Shown here one piece after another: positions 24,432-35,639 of a stretch of DNA of 64,000 nucleotides (position 1 is the stretch's first letter; every line of letters starts with the position of its first letter). This stretch comes from Ceratotherium simum simum (taxonomy: Eukaryota > Chordata > Mammalia > Perissodactyla > Rhinocerotidae), in contig NW_004454178.1 of the NCBI RefSeq assembly GCF_000283155.1, positions 1,904,763-1,968,762 on the forward strand, written 5' to 3'. The position numbers and the translations under genes were made by a program. Below the pieces are notes generated by a model, which made no database searches, was not told where the DNA came from, and worked only from the letters and a program-made list of their open reading frames with translations.

Positions 24432-24669
24432 CTGGGGGCTGGCCCCATGGTGTAGCAGTTAAGTGCGCGTGCTCCGCTGCTGGCAGCCTGGGTTCAGATC
24501 CCGGGCGCGCACCAACTCACCGCTTGTCAAGCCATGCTGTGGCAGCGTCCCATATAAAGTGGAAGAAGATGGGCACAGATGCTAGCCCAGGGCCAGTCTT
24601 CCTCAGCAAAAAGAGGAGGATTGGCAGATGTTAGTTCAGGGCTGATCTTCCTCACAAACAAAAAAAAAA
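24432..24669 (+). mobile_element. ERE SINE
   Basis: Plus-strand ERE: head gggggctggccccatggtgtagcagttaagtgcgcg, tRNA-like part with ggttcagatcccggg, body ending ggctgatcttcctcac and an A-rich tail. It is flanked by a perfect 13-bp repeat, aatagtatttatg, at 24419-24431 and 24670-24682. Confidence 0.93.
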
Positions 24670-24849
24670 AATAGTATTTATGATATGCTTAATTAATATC
24701 TTCAGTGCTATAATTGCCTTGTTCTCTAATAATAATTATTTAGAAAAACAAAAATACTAGACATCTGTGCAGATTTTTTTCTTTTATTTCGTGTTTATAC
24801 TTTCTCTTAATTAATAAACTTAGTTTCTAATTCATCTTCAAGTCCTCTC

Positions 24850-25510
24850 TGGATTCGTACATTCATTCCTTTATTCAATAGTCATTTTGAATGGTGATAA
24901 TGTACCAAATACTCTGCTATATTCTGAGTGCATATTGGAAATTGAGATAGTGCAGGTTCTTTATCTCATAATACCTATAGTTTAATGGTGGGAGATGGAA
25001 ACAAAGAAACACATAAGTATAAACTGAGAAAAGAGCCAAGAAGGTAACAGACAGGGTGGTGGGGCAGGTACTGCTTAGATGCAGTTGTCCATGCAGCCAT
25101 CAAAGGTGGTGGCATTGTATCAGCTTTGGAAGATGTGAAGAAGGCAGCCATTCAATAACTGAGCTGAGGCAAGACTGCTGAGGCTTTAAGGATGGAAAAA
25201 ATTTGGTATATCTCAGAAGCTAAAAAGAGCCTAGCATCTCTGGAGTGGATTGGATCAGATAGACAGTGGTCAGAGACGAGTTTAGAACGATAAGCAGGGC
25301 CTAGATTAGGAAGTCTTGCAGGCCATGGTTCAATGTATGAAACTTGAAGTACAACAGGAAGTCATCGATGTAGTTTGAGCAGGTGGGGAAGGAGTGAAGG
25401 TGGACAATTCCATTTGAAACAGGTCCAATTTATATTTAAGAAAGAGTTACTCTGGCTGCTGTATGGAGCATGAATTGGACAGGACATGTGAGAAGCCTGC
25501 AGGAGTAATA
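24850..25510 (-). repeat. L2 relic, 3' part (split element)
   Basis: On the plus strand the reversed L2 3' end (attcattcctttattcaatagtc...) leads into the long L2 body, with agttactctggctgctgtatggag at about 25446. The same element seems to resume at about 25966. Confidence 0.55.
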
Positions 25511-25965
25511 CAGATGGCTTGGTGAAGGTGATCGATTTTATGCATGTTTGTTTATATTGGTGGTTGTGTCCTCAAATCCATTCCTCATCCTTCCCCTCTT
25601 CTGTTCTGCATTTCAGGCTGTTTCCCCACTGTATCTGGCTTCCACTGACACAAGGCACTGGTTTGGAGATTGGAAGGAAGGAGAACATTTCTGCAGCTGT
25701 AGCGTTCTACCCATGGCTCCAGCTCACTCAGGACTGGCTTGCTCTGGTTCCAGCTTCTGCCAGATGCTCCTAGCCTCTAGGCCCAAGTAACACCATGTCC
25801 TCCCTTGGCTCTGCTGCTAATCTTTGGGTTGCATCACCAATTTCTGTTTAGCTTTTAAGCTCTCCTGTCACCTATGTAAACAGATCCTTGTGTTAGATTT
25901 CCTTTACTCTAAACATGTAAGCAGTTTCTCCTTTACTGTTTAGACCATAACGGATGTAGAGAGTA
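25511..25965 (+). repeat. Unclassified repeat-like insertion within L2
   Basis: Phrases such as gctgtttccccactgtatctggcttcc, ctcaggactggcttgctctggttccagcttctgcc and cacctatgtaaacagatccttgtgttagat give the impression of an interspersed repeat of unknown family. It lies between two parts of an L2 and so probably inserted into it. Two overlapping open frames (80 and 84 codons) are not convincing genes. Confidence 0.4.
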
Positions 25966-26310
25966 ACAGAAGGGAAAGGATCAAGAATGTCACCCAGATT
26001 TTGACTTTGTTTAATTGGGTACAAAGACTGGGGCAAGTACAGTTTTGAAAGAGGGTCAGTAATTCACTTTTGGACACGCTGGTCTTGACACATTCAAATG
26101 CAAACATCTAAGGGGTCTAGAGTTCATACCAGGTTCTGAGTTATAAATTTCTCCATCATCAGATATTGATGGTTCTTGTAGTCATGGAAATGGATGGGTT
26201 ATCCAAGGGAAAATGTAGAGAGATAAGAGAGAACGAATTTGGACTGAATCCTAAAGAATTTGAGGTAGGCTGATGGAGAAAGAACCTGAAAAAGATGTTA
26301 ACACAGAGCA
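25966..26310 (-). repeat. L2 relic, continuation of split element
   Basis: agaagggaaaggatcaagaatgtcacccagattttgac, tttggacacgctggtcttgacacattcaaatgcaaacatctaagg and gaatttgaggtagg follow reversed L2 coding order downstream of the segment that ends near 25510. Confidence 0.5.
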
Positions 26311-26914
26311 GAGAATTTTCTGGAATCAGGTTAGTAAAACAACTAGAATGTATAGAATACCTCTAACATGTATTGCTCACATGTAAATTATACTGCCAAA
26401 GGAAATACGAAAACACAATTGGCAACACAAAACCAGTAAAACTAGCTGTAGGCCCTGAAAAATAGGAGAAAGACAATAAGACAAGAATCTTTATAAGTGA
26501 TTAACCACAGCTTAATTGTAAAATAACTTGACACTCCTGGTTCTGGTGCACATTTTTATTTATGTGCCCTGGGATAAGGACAGGGCTGCAGCCTGCAGAT
26601 GAATGGTCTCTGTTGAAAGGCCCAACCTAGTCCAGAGGGCCAATGTGGCTGGAATCCAGTCCATTCTCCTCTAGCCAACTGTGCACCCTGGTTGAGAGCT
26701 CTCTCTGCTGGAGGAAAGGAGCCATTCTATAAACACCTACCGGGATGGGAGAAGTTTTTTCTAACACACCCAGGGTATTTGTGTCTTAGCACTGGCTTTG
26801 GGCCAGGGCATGAGCAAGTGTACCCTGCCATCGATCTCAATTTTAGGCTAAACTACCTATGATGTCAAGTCTTAGGTAAAGTCCAGGCTACACTGCTGAT
26901 GAGAGGAGATTATG
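26311..26914. other. No gene or repeat recognised
   Basis: Single-copy-like DNA, GC-richer around 26570-26850, without coding motifs. Confidence 0.45.
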
Positions 26915-27095
26915 AATTTTCCTCAAGGTATGGCTCTTAGACTATTGGCATCAGCATCACCCAAGAAGGCAAATTCCAGGACCCCACGCTAAAACACAAG
27001 AATTCAAACCTGTAGGAGTAGGATCCAGGACTTCAATCTTTTACAGTCATATCAGGATGCTCTATCCACATTACAAATAGACAACTGCTCTAGGG
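26915..27095 (+). repeat. MER5-like hAT-Charlie relic
   Basis: ttagactattggcatcagcatcacccaagaaggcaaattccaggaccccac followed by aggatccaggacttcaatctttta and catatcaggatgctc matches diverged MER5A in forward order. Confidence 0.55.
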
Positions 27096-27479
27096 ACACC
27101 AGGATGTCCCAATGATGCAGACCCAATTTGGGAAACAGCCGCTTGACCATGGTTTTAAAGATCTGGGGATCTCCTTTATGAAGACTGAAGGAAGACACAT
27201 ATCACATTGGTTCTGGACCTTTCTTGAGGGTGGAGGTATATACAAACCTGTAAAGTGTCCTAAATTACTCCTTCCTGTTCCTGTTATCCTGTAAAATACC
27301 TCCTAAAAGTTCTCACAGAAAGTTATTATGAAAGTGTGCCGATAGAATCAAGGAACACTTGCCGACGAATTTAATGTATGATATTTAAGCGCATTTTAAA
27401 GTAGTATATTCAAAAGGATAATTTGCTCATCCCCAAATGATCTCCCTCCTAATGCTTGCCTCCTGGACACTTCCACTGC
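27096..27479. other. No gene or repeat recognised
   Basis: No coding motif; one 60-codon frame (27112-27294) without similarity that I can see. Confidence 0.45.
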
Positions 27480-27775
27480 CCGCCGGCCCATGCTTGATCA
27501 TCAAGGCCTTCCCCTCAGAGCAGCCTTGCCTTATCAACCACGCCCTGCTGTTCTTCTCCATCCAGCCCTGGTATCCTGTTCACGTCCTCCAGGGCCCCAG
27601 CTTCAGCCAGCATTTGTCTTTGTCACTTATTTGCTTATTTTTGTTTTCTATCTATCCCACTGGAATATACTCAACTCTAGAACATAAACTCCTTCTCCCT
27701 TGTCAACCACTGAAGAGCCAGTGTCTGGCTTGGCGTAGCCAAACAGTGTATGTTTGTTGTACGCATAAACAGAGA
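27480..27775 (+). repeat. L2 3' end
   Basis: Forward L2 3' order: cagcctcacc-like start, cacttatttgcttatttttgttttctatctatcccactggaatatactcaactctagaac, ccagtgtctggcttggcgtag. The 140-codon frame across it (27437-27859) is therefore not taken as a gene. Confidence 0.55.
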
Positions 27776-28639
27776 AGTGGACCTCTGCTGGAGGGATTTA
27801 GGACTGGGAGGTTTCCTTGTCCCCTTTCAACTGTTTCTGAAGTGCTGGTTCTTAATTAGAGTGGTGGTGTGAGTTAAGCTCGCTTCAGTATCAGGGGAAA
27901 AAGTCTTGGGCATCTTTCAGAAGTCACTTTTAGAGCAGTAGTCTTAGGAGTCTCCAGAAAGCGCTTCCTGTCAGAGAGTTTAGAATCTAGAGCCACAGAA
28001 ATTACCGGGAGGAGTGACTTTGCTAGCATTTTAATTACTAACTTGTAAGGAGGACTCACAAAAACAAAGTTGATGTTTGCTCAGTGTCTCTGTGCCCCTC
28101 AGTGTGCACACTCTTCCTGCCTTCTTAAGAAAGATGCTCATCGGGAGGGAGGCGAAGCAGCCGTTAATCCCGGAAGGTATTTGTCCTCCTTCCTTTTGAC
28201 ATTTTATTGCCCTTTAACTCATTTGTGAAAGATATCAAAGCAGAATCAGGCGAGGGGATAAAAGTCCTTTTCATTAGAATGGCCGATCTGCGTAGATTTC
28301 TTTGCTCTTCCCTGTAGAAGGTCTTGGATCAGTACATGAGGAGAGAATTTATGAAGAAAGAAAGTTAGGAAAATTTTACCTCTAAACATAAAGTATCAGA
28401 GAAAATTACACATATTCCATTTAGAAACATAAAATTATTTCCAAACAACAGTTATAAAATTATTTCTAGCCAGAAGTATTAACAAGGCTAAAAAAGGAAT
28501 ATGTCCATTAGTGGTGTGGTTGCTTATTTTGGAACATAGGAAAAATGAAGGCATAGATTGTCAATGCCCAGACAATTATTGCTATTTGGGGGAAAATGCA
28601 CTATTTACAGGGGCTCAAACTCTAGATAGGATGCTTTGG
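27776..28639. other. No gene or repeat recognised
   Basis: AT-rich single-copy-like DNA; nothing supportable as coding or repeat. Confidence 0.5.
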
Positions 28640-28654
28640 CCATTATTTGTTTTT

Positions 28655-28960
28655 GTTTTTTTTTTGTGAGGAAGATCAGCCCTGAGCTAACATCCATGCC
28701 AATCCTCCTCTTTTTGCTGAGGAAGACCAGCCCTGAGCTAACATCTATTGCCAATCCTCCTCCTTTTTTCCTCCCTTTTTCTCTCCAAAGCCCCAGTAGA
28801 CAGTTGTATGTCATAGTTACACACCCTTCTAGTTGCTGTATGTGGGACGCTGCCTCAGCATGGCCAGACAAGCGGTGCGTCTGTGCGCGCCCAGGATCCG
28901 AACCCCGGGCCGCCAGTAGTGGAGAGCACACACTTAACAGCTAAGCCACGAGGGCGGCCC
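28655..28960 (-). mobile_element. ERE SINE (long form)
   Basis: Minus-strand ERE of about 306 bp with the extra module (plus strand tctccaaagccccagtagacagttgtatgtcatagtt...gctgtatgtggga) between body and tRNA-related head. Flanked by a perfect 15-bp repeat, ccattatttgttttt, at 28640-28654 and 28961-28975. Confidence 0.93.
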
Positions 28961-28975
28961 CCATTATTTGTTTTT

Positions 28976-31227
28976 AATTTCCACTCTCCAGGGTAAGCGA
29001 AATAATAAATTCTCTTTACCCCCATCACTTTTTAAATCTCTTTTAAAATGCTCCTTTCTGATATGGAACTTGGTGGTCATACCCGTAAAAGGCCTTGTTT
29101 ATGAAACAGAGGACAGGGTTTGAGATATAGGGGGATTTTAAACACAAGACATTTGTGATTATCTGCTATCTATTAAATATTTTTGTTTAATTCATATCAT
29201 TAGGACATATTTCTCTGGATTTTTAATTGTATTTCTTTTAGTAGCATTCTTTGATTAATTCTAATTAGGTAGAAAATTTAAAAATACAGAAAAATATGAC
29301 AAACGAAAAAAATCATGACTTGTGATAACTTGAACCGGGGATAAACACTGTTGCTATTTTAGCAAATTTCCTTGTAATGTCTGTGCAGAGGTATACATAG
29401 TACATATGCACATATGTATGTAAGTATGTGTATATTCACGTATATATTAATCCTGTGTCTAAGCTTCTTCCAACACAAGTGTAAAATGAGGTCACGCTCA
29501 TGTATTCTACAAGGAATAATCAATGTGTAGTATGTACAAAACACTATCACTATCCCATCACTAGGGACCTAACAGTAAACAAAAAACAAAAGCTTTGCCC
29601 TCAAGGGGTTGATCTGGGGAGAAAGTCCAGGAATTACAGTGGTTTAGGCCCTAATTTTGGTCGTCCAAGTCCCCACAGCTTTTTCCACAGGGCTGTCCTG
29701 TGCTCAGGAGCGTGATCGTTGTTCTTCTTCAGCTCCAGCCTCCTCCTAGCCCCCTCACACCCCTGCGAGTGGAGACTTTGGCCTTTGGGGTAGGCTCTGT
29801 CTTGGTCCAGCTGTCCTCCAGGCCCACCACCACGCTTCCCAGAGCCAGACTCAGCATGTGGCTGCCCGAGGCAGTCCTGGGGGTGAGCACTCTGGGAAGG
29901 CCAGTGATTTGGTACCAGGCGATCATTTCTAAATATCTTTCACTGTGTAGAGAAGAGGCTGAGCACTGCTGGGAAGGTGATTGTACATCTTGTCCCAAGT
30001 GATTCAGCTCTGGCCCCAGAATTGCATGCCCTCCTCTGCACTGCAAAATCCTGAAGTTAACCAGAGCATCATCATTCAAAGGTAGTTTAGCAATCCACTG
30101 TTACATAAGTGTGTTTCTTGTGGGTTTTAAACTCAACACTAGTGACTTCTCAAAATATTCCTTTCGAGCACTTGTAGCGCACTCTCCTTGAAAGAGCTCT
30201 GATTAATTACATTTTCTCTACGCCATTACATTTTACGAGATATTTTAGGTGCCCTGTTAGATTGGAACCCTGAATTGCTGCCTAAAATCCTGTCCTTTAA
30301 TCTGGATCTTCTGCTACCGTTGCTGCCCTTGAGAGAGGGGAGTGTATTTATTTGCCTCTCTAGTCCAAGTACAGGGCAGACCCTTTTCTTAATTCCCCAT
30401 GGTACTGTAGTAATTTGACTAACAGAACTCTACTTAGGTTCACATACCAAGAAGTAAAATATAGAGGATAATTTATAAAGTTCTATTAGAATTGGCTACT
30501 CCTGGGGTCTACAGACTTAAGACCAAGGAATCCCGGTCAGATGCCTCTCTGCCTAGCTCCTGTCTGCCACTGTTTGCCAAAGTGCAATTCTCCTTCTTTT
30601 AATAGGATTGTCCCCGTGTATGTCTGTCCAAAGCCTGGAAAAATCTCTCAAAAAGCAAAGGAAATTACTTTCTCACTGCCTAAAGTTTACCTTCACAACT
30701 CTGACTTCTTATATCAGAATTTTCCATATGCTAAGATCACATAGAGTGTAAATAAAAGCCCTCTTTAAGATGAAATCCTCTTGTAGACATAGTTGGGTCC
30801 CAAGTCTCTGACCAGACAGGACAATCAAAACACTCCATCTAATATGAGAATATATTGAGACATCTAGTCTGAGGTAAAACTGAATATCTATTGAGCCCAG
30901 CCCTCCGCTGTGATTCCTTTAGTTAGTCTTACCTCCCACATGAAGTGGTCATTCCTGCATCTCCTCATGTCCTTCCTCTGGTTTTAAAAATCTTAAATCC
31001 AGATTTTCTGTGAGCAACTGTTTAAACAATCATATGTGCACATATGCACACACACATAAATACACACAGACACACACACACATTTATCTCCAGGAGAATC
31101 AACAGAATATCCAGGCATTGGATATTCTAAATCTTGAAACAGCCAAGAACACTTTACCAAAGAAGCAGAAAAGCATTTAAAGACAAAACTGCAAAAAAAT
31201 GTACACAGTTTACACTACATTCTCAGC
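28976..31227. other. Mostly unrecognised DNA, possible old L1 piece
   Basis: At 29200-29460 the combination of a gaaaaatatgac block, gataaacactgttgctattttagcaaatttcc and a (catatgta)-rich tract recalls an old L1 3' region, weakly. The 29700-30080 part is GC-richer, with overlapping 100- and 116-codon frames on opposite strands that have no recognisable domain. A (CA)n-like tract lies at 31040-31083. Confidence 0.4.
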
Positions 31228-31341
31228 CTAAACACTACCATTCACAGTCAGGTAAATATCATCTTCACACAGTTCTCCAAGGTAACGACTGTGGATTTGC
31301 TTCACATTCATGAAGGCAAAGAGGTCACTCAAGTGGATTTC
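31228..31341 (-). other. Candidate coding exon, possibly terminal
   Basis: On the minus strand a strong 3' splice site (...gttctttctttctag) precedes 37 codons open in a single frame, from GAA at 31341 to a TAG at 31228-31230. The peptide begins EIHLSDLFAFMNVKQIHSRY and continues LGELCEDDIYLTVNGSV. The other two frames hit a stop within the first six codons. Codon choice looks coding-like. I do not recognise the family; the pattern of an amphipathic helix (FMNVKQIHSRYLGEL) loosely recalls a RhoGEF DH helix, but the following residues do not, so that is not claimed. It could be chance, a pseudogene or a real 3' exon; alternatively a weak donor (GTAGTG) lies just before the stop. Confidence 0.3.
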
Positions 31342-32740
31342 CTAGAAAGAAAGAACATCACATTTTCAAAAAATACTAAGGTTTTTATCACATATACATT
31401 ACTTTTTATTATGTAAACATTTTTTGAAAAAAATTATTGTTAAACCCTATATTGACTCTTGTGTAATAAAATTTTCACTTAATCTTATGTATATTTTCCC
31501 ATGTCATTAACAATTTTTGAAAACCTCCCTTTAGTGGTTGCCTCCATAATGTGGAATTACAATAACTTATGTTATCACAGTTCTTTTGTTTAGAGGAAAT
31601 CTATTTTGTTTCTATTTTTTTCTACTATAAACGTTGGAATGGCTATCCATACACATTTGCTTCCTTCACTGATTATTAAGATATGTCCTCATGAACGAAA
31701 CTGCTGTGTTGTAGGATCTTACCGTTGAACCTCAGGAAAATGGGTCCCTATTCCCCCAGCCCCACTACATGATAATGTGTCTTTTTCTGTGGAACTGATG
31801 AGGCTAATAACTTATGATCATTGTTATTAAGCAAGCTTTGCCGAGGCTCTTGTTACTTTTCCATAGTTGCACTAAGGGCAACTCAGTAATATCTTAAATT
31901 TTCTTGCTTGCAGTCTCCCTTTAGGGAAGAGTTATTTACTTTACATGACTGGTATTTACTGATAACATATTTAATTTAATTATTCATACACATTTGTTCA
32001 ATGCAATCACTGTGAAAATTCTCGTTTCAGGCATAATGAAAAGTTAGTCTAAACATCAGACTCTTAAAAGGGTCACACATAGTTTTCTGTGACCAAATCC
32101 AGGTCTCAGAAAAGGGAAGCAGGTTCTGCCAGAGGTCGGTGCCCGCGATTTATGGATAGTTGTTGAAAGGACTGAGCTTCCAGGAACCATCTTTTGACTC
32201 TGAGGGGGTGTTAGCACCAGACGAAATGTGATCTGTGTTCTGTGGGAAGAGGATCACTCCCCCTGTGCCACAGAGGTCATGCACATCCCATGTGGTGTTG
32301 TTCCGTGCTGACCACAGTCTGTTGATGGCTCACATCTGGGACTCGTATGTGATCAGGCTCACCGAGGCTGGCTCCTCTTCCCATTCCCAATCGTTCTCTT
32401 TCCTCAATCTTCTCTGCCTTTGTTGTCACTGAATTTCATCTTAGTCTGTAGTCAAATTGACGGCTTCTCTAAAGTTTCATTAAAATTTTGGTTTCTTTGA
32501 GTTCTTTTTCCAAGGTTCTGCCATGTCTGCCCTTTCTGAAATGTTTGGATCTTTGACTGAATAAGCATTCAGACATGCATATAATTCTATAGTCTCTTTC
32601 TACCTGCCACCAGTCAGGGAACTGGTTGTAAATAAAAAGGTATGATTTCCATTTCCCCTCTGAGTGCTTACTCCCTCATTAGATTAACTAGAGTGATCAG
32701 AGGAAAACTGTTTCGACCTCTGAAAAACGCACGTAAGGGT
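31342..32740. other. Unrecognised DNA with old L1-like part
   Basis: Between about 31470 and 31720 (tgtatattttcccatgtcattaac, tggctatccatacacatttgcttcc, gatatgtcctcatgaacgaaactgctg) there is a likeness to reversed old L1 3' sequence. At 32150-32329 a minus-strand frame is open for about 59 codons; it is discussed in the findings. No confirmed gene. Confidence 0.4.
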
Positions 32741-32741
32741 G

Positions 32742-32821
32742 GTGTCTCTCTATCTCTGTCTCTGCATCTCTATCTCTGTCTATCTCGATAGATAGATAGA
32801 CAGACAGAGAGAGAGACAGAC

Positions 32822-32877
<56 letters not shown>

Positions 32878-32878
32878 G
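32742..32878 (+). repeat. Compound (TCTA/TCTG)n-(GATA/GACA)n microsatellite
   Basis: A pyrimidine arm (about 32742-32785: tctctatctctgtctctgcatctc...) is followed directly by its purine complement (gatagatagatagacagacagagagag...), ending in about 14 uninterrupted GATA units at 32823-32877. The two arms are complementary, so single strands could fold into a long hairpin. Confidence 0.9.
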
Positions 32879-33240
32879 TCATAGGTACTGAGTGCCATAC
32901 ACATGGTAAACACTAAGTATATGAGTTCCTTCTGTATTCCAAAATTTTTACGTTTTAACTTAGAAATGTAAATTTGTACACTTTAGTTTAGACATGAAAA
33001 GGCCCTAAAACTGCATTTTCTCTGAAATGGTCAAGTGAGAATTTTTATAGTTTACAAAACTCTAAGTCAATATCTTCATTTTACATATTAAAACACAGAT
33101 AATCTAGGTCAAATTTCATCGTCAATTAACACATTTTCTATGCTTGCCTTTGGCTAAGTGATTATGGATAACAATTTAAAACGTCCCCTGCCTACCCAGG
33201 GCGTCCTGTTGGATGGAGGCTGACAGTGAAGAACTCTCAC
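32879..33240. other. No gene or repeat recognised
   Basis: AT-rich spacer next to the microsatellite. Confidence 0.45.
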
Positions 33241-33302
33241 CATTGTGCTGAACCACGGCACTGGACACAGTCTTTGGGGCCTGAGAGGACACTGTTCTCA
33301 CT
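33241..33302 (-). other. Candidate internal exon
   Basis: On the minus strand tgtcatttgttacag precedes a 62-base GC-richer segment that ends at ATG|gtgaga, a good donor. Two of three frames are open; one reads VRTVSSQAPKTVSSAVVQHN. The phases do not join directly to the candidate exon at 31341 (which needs phase 0), so an unseen exon would be needed between them. It may be a chance match or a non-coding exon. Confidence 0.2.
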
Positions 33303-33539
33303 CTGTAACAAATGACAATACACTTTCACTCTCATAACATAAACGTGACAAATTTTCGTGGTGCTAGACACACATAGGCTATGCAGTTTTGTCAGCGTTG
33401 AATAGTTGGAATTTTAGAGTTTTAATGTATTTTTGAGATACCACGCATAGTTGATAGTGTAGCCTTTGAGTGATGATTGTAGATCTGAGAGGAATAACAA
33501 TTTTGAACCAGCGACTAGTCGACTGTCTCCTATTCAACA

Positions 33540-33655
33540 ATTTATCCAATAAATATCTCTTGAGCATCTACTGCTTGCCAGTCATTATTTTAGGTTTTGG
33601 GGACACATCAGTAAATAAAACAAAAATTCTCGTGCTTGTGGAACTATAATATTCA
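33540..33655 (-). repeat. L2 3' end
   Basis: tatccaataaatatctcttgagcatctactgcttgccagtcattattttagg...ggggacacatcagtaaataaaac is the reversed L2 3' end. Confidence 0.55.
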
Positions 33656-34731
33656 AAGCCAATTTTACTAAAAGTTATCCAGTTAAAGGAAAGTTTATCT
33701 ATTACTCCCTATTTGTCCACATGATACTGGGCACTGTCAGAAAGACTATAAAGTGAATGTGTAACAGGGAAGGAAATATTATGGGATAAAAAAGCATTGC
33801 ATATCACATAATCTATCATGTTACACACATCCAATGAATAATGGAAATTGCAAAAATGGCAAAACTATTATTACTGTTATGATTTTATGCTGTATTAAGA
33901 AATTACTAATATCTTGTGAATACAGAAGGTCATTTGACTTGCCCAAGGACATGGAGAATGCTCTTTTTTGTCAGGAATATTCCGTTCCAGGTTTTTCAGA
34001 GCAATACAATTGTTTTTGCTATGAGGGAGCTGTCAGGTGGTTTTCATGATGTCATATTGTTTATTCTGCTACTAAGCTGAAGACCATTATGGTTAATGTG
34101 GCAAGTGTTGGTCTGTTTTCCACAATGTGATCTTCTTGGGCAATGAAAATAATGCAAAATATCAAACACACACCCACACTCCCAAGATATGGTCAATTAA
34201 AACGAAGCATGATGAAATTTAAGAACTAGAATGTTATTTTTCTATTTTGAAGAATAATAATTTTTTTCAGTGTAGGAAAGGCGTTATGCTATGAGAAATT
34301 TTGCTTTTATAAAAACAACAACAACAACAACTATTGATTGAATTCCAACCTATCGGGGAAACAGTGGATGGGCTAAATTAAAAAAAGTATCCCACTAAAG
34401 CAAAACATTGCATTTGTTTATGGAAACTTGTGATTTAAATGAGAACTGAAAGTTTTAATTAAAATAATTGATTGTTTTAAAATGGTTTATGCAAGGTTCT
34501 AATTTAGAAATTTACTGTTTTTCTCTGTCACCACCATTTGATAAGCTGACTTGAGCAGCAATGAAACATCTCATTACATTGCACAGTGTTAGGTTTCAAG
34601 AAGTAATTATTTGGTTTGTTATGATATCTTTCAAAAGGAACATAGACCTTTTCTTCAAAAAAATTTGTGTACACACACACACACACACACACATATCTTT
34701 TATATTTTCTGATTCTCCACAAACTCTTTTT
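33656..34731. other. No gene recognised
   Basis: AT-rich DNA with an (aac)n tract at 34316-34331 and an (AC)n tract at 34672-34693. The open frames of 107-127 codons around 34528-34979 are created by the adjoining ERE. Confidence 0.5.
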
Positions 34732-34747
34732 AAAAAACAGATTAAGG

Positions 34748-35006
34748 GGGCTGGCCTGGTGGCGCAAGCGGTTAAGTGCGCGAGCTCCGCTGCGGTGGCC
34801 CCGGGGCTCACCGGCTCGGATCCCGGGCACGCACCGACGCACTGCTTGTCGAGCCATGCTATGGTGGCGACCCATATAAAGTAAAGGAAGATGGGCACAG
34901 ATGTTAGCTCAGGGCCAGTCTTCCTCAGAAAAAAAGGAGGATTGGCATCATATGTTAGCTCAGGGCTGATCTTCCTCACAAAAAATAAATAAATAAATAA
35001 AATAAT
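34748..35006 (+). mobile_element. ERE SINE, youngest-looking copy
   Basis: Plus-strand ERE with a nearly intact head (gggggctggcctggtggcgcaagcggttaagtgcgcg), many CpGs (tcggatcccgggcacgcaccgacgc), a full body and an (aaat)n tail. A 16-bp flanking repeat with one mismatch, aaaaaacagattaagg at 34732-34747 and aaaaaacggattaagg at 35007-35022, marks the target duplication. CpG retention and completeness suggest a recent insertion compared with the other eight copies. Confidence 0.95.
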
Positions 35007-35022
35007 AAAAAACGGATTAAGG

Positions 35023-35639
35023 ATATAATTATTTTCTTCAAGAAAGAGTACAATATTAGTCTTAAACTTCCTTAAACTACTTCAATATCTCATGGAAGTG
35101 ATTTGGGTTTTAAAAAGTAAGTAAAAAATAAACAAAGCATTGTTGCTTTTTCGGTTATCACAAAACTCAAAGCTCAAGCAGGCATCCCAACGGGTCTCCT
35201 GTATTTGCGTAAAAGAGCTTAATAACTCTGACTATGTCAACTTGTTGATCCGTAATGCCCAGGACTGCGTTTCACATCACATAACTGTTCTCTCAGTGCC
35301 TGCGGCAAGATCCTTCCCCTCGGTTTTACAGTTCTTTTCCAACTTCTTCATGTTATATCTCCGCATCTTATCTGCTTTCCCATCTTTAAACCTTCTCTCA
35401 GATGTGGATTGCCTTTATTATTTTTGCTCACTTAATGCTTCCCATTCTCTTCAAAGAGAATTTTAGATTCCAGTTCTATATCTATCTGGAACATTCTGCC
35501 ATCATTTTCCTTCCTATCCAGTCCAAATCCAAAGATCATTATTATTTCAACTATTTCTGTGCCAATAGTCTCTACTCCTTAGTCTGTTTGTCCACGTCTT
35601 TGATGAATCTTACCTGCTAAGCTCACTCACGTGGCTGTT
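35023..35639. other. No gene recognised
   Basis: The 108-codon frame at 35140-35466 has no domain signature; parts of 35290-35620 are pyrimidine-rich and could belong to an old L2, but I cannot show it. Confidence 0.4.

Noticed and set aside
24432..24500. Possible tRNA gene from A/B-box-like sequence
   Set aside because: The head of the ERE is tRNA-derived but does not fold as a complete tRNA and is followed by the SINE body.
27437..27859. 140-codon plus-strand frame
   Set aside because: Most of it is an L2 3' end.
34528..34979. Open frames of 107-127 codons around the ERE at 34748
   Set aside because: They are made by the ERE and its flanking (AC)n tract; the same kind of frame appears over other EREs (632-889, 28605-28944, 60885-61223).
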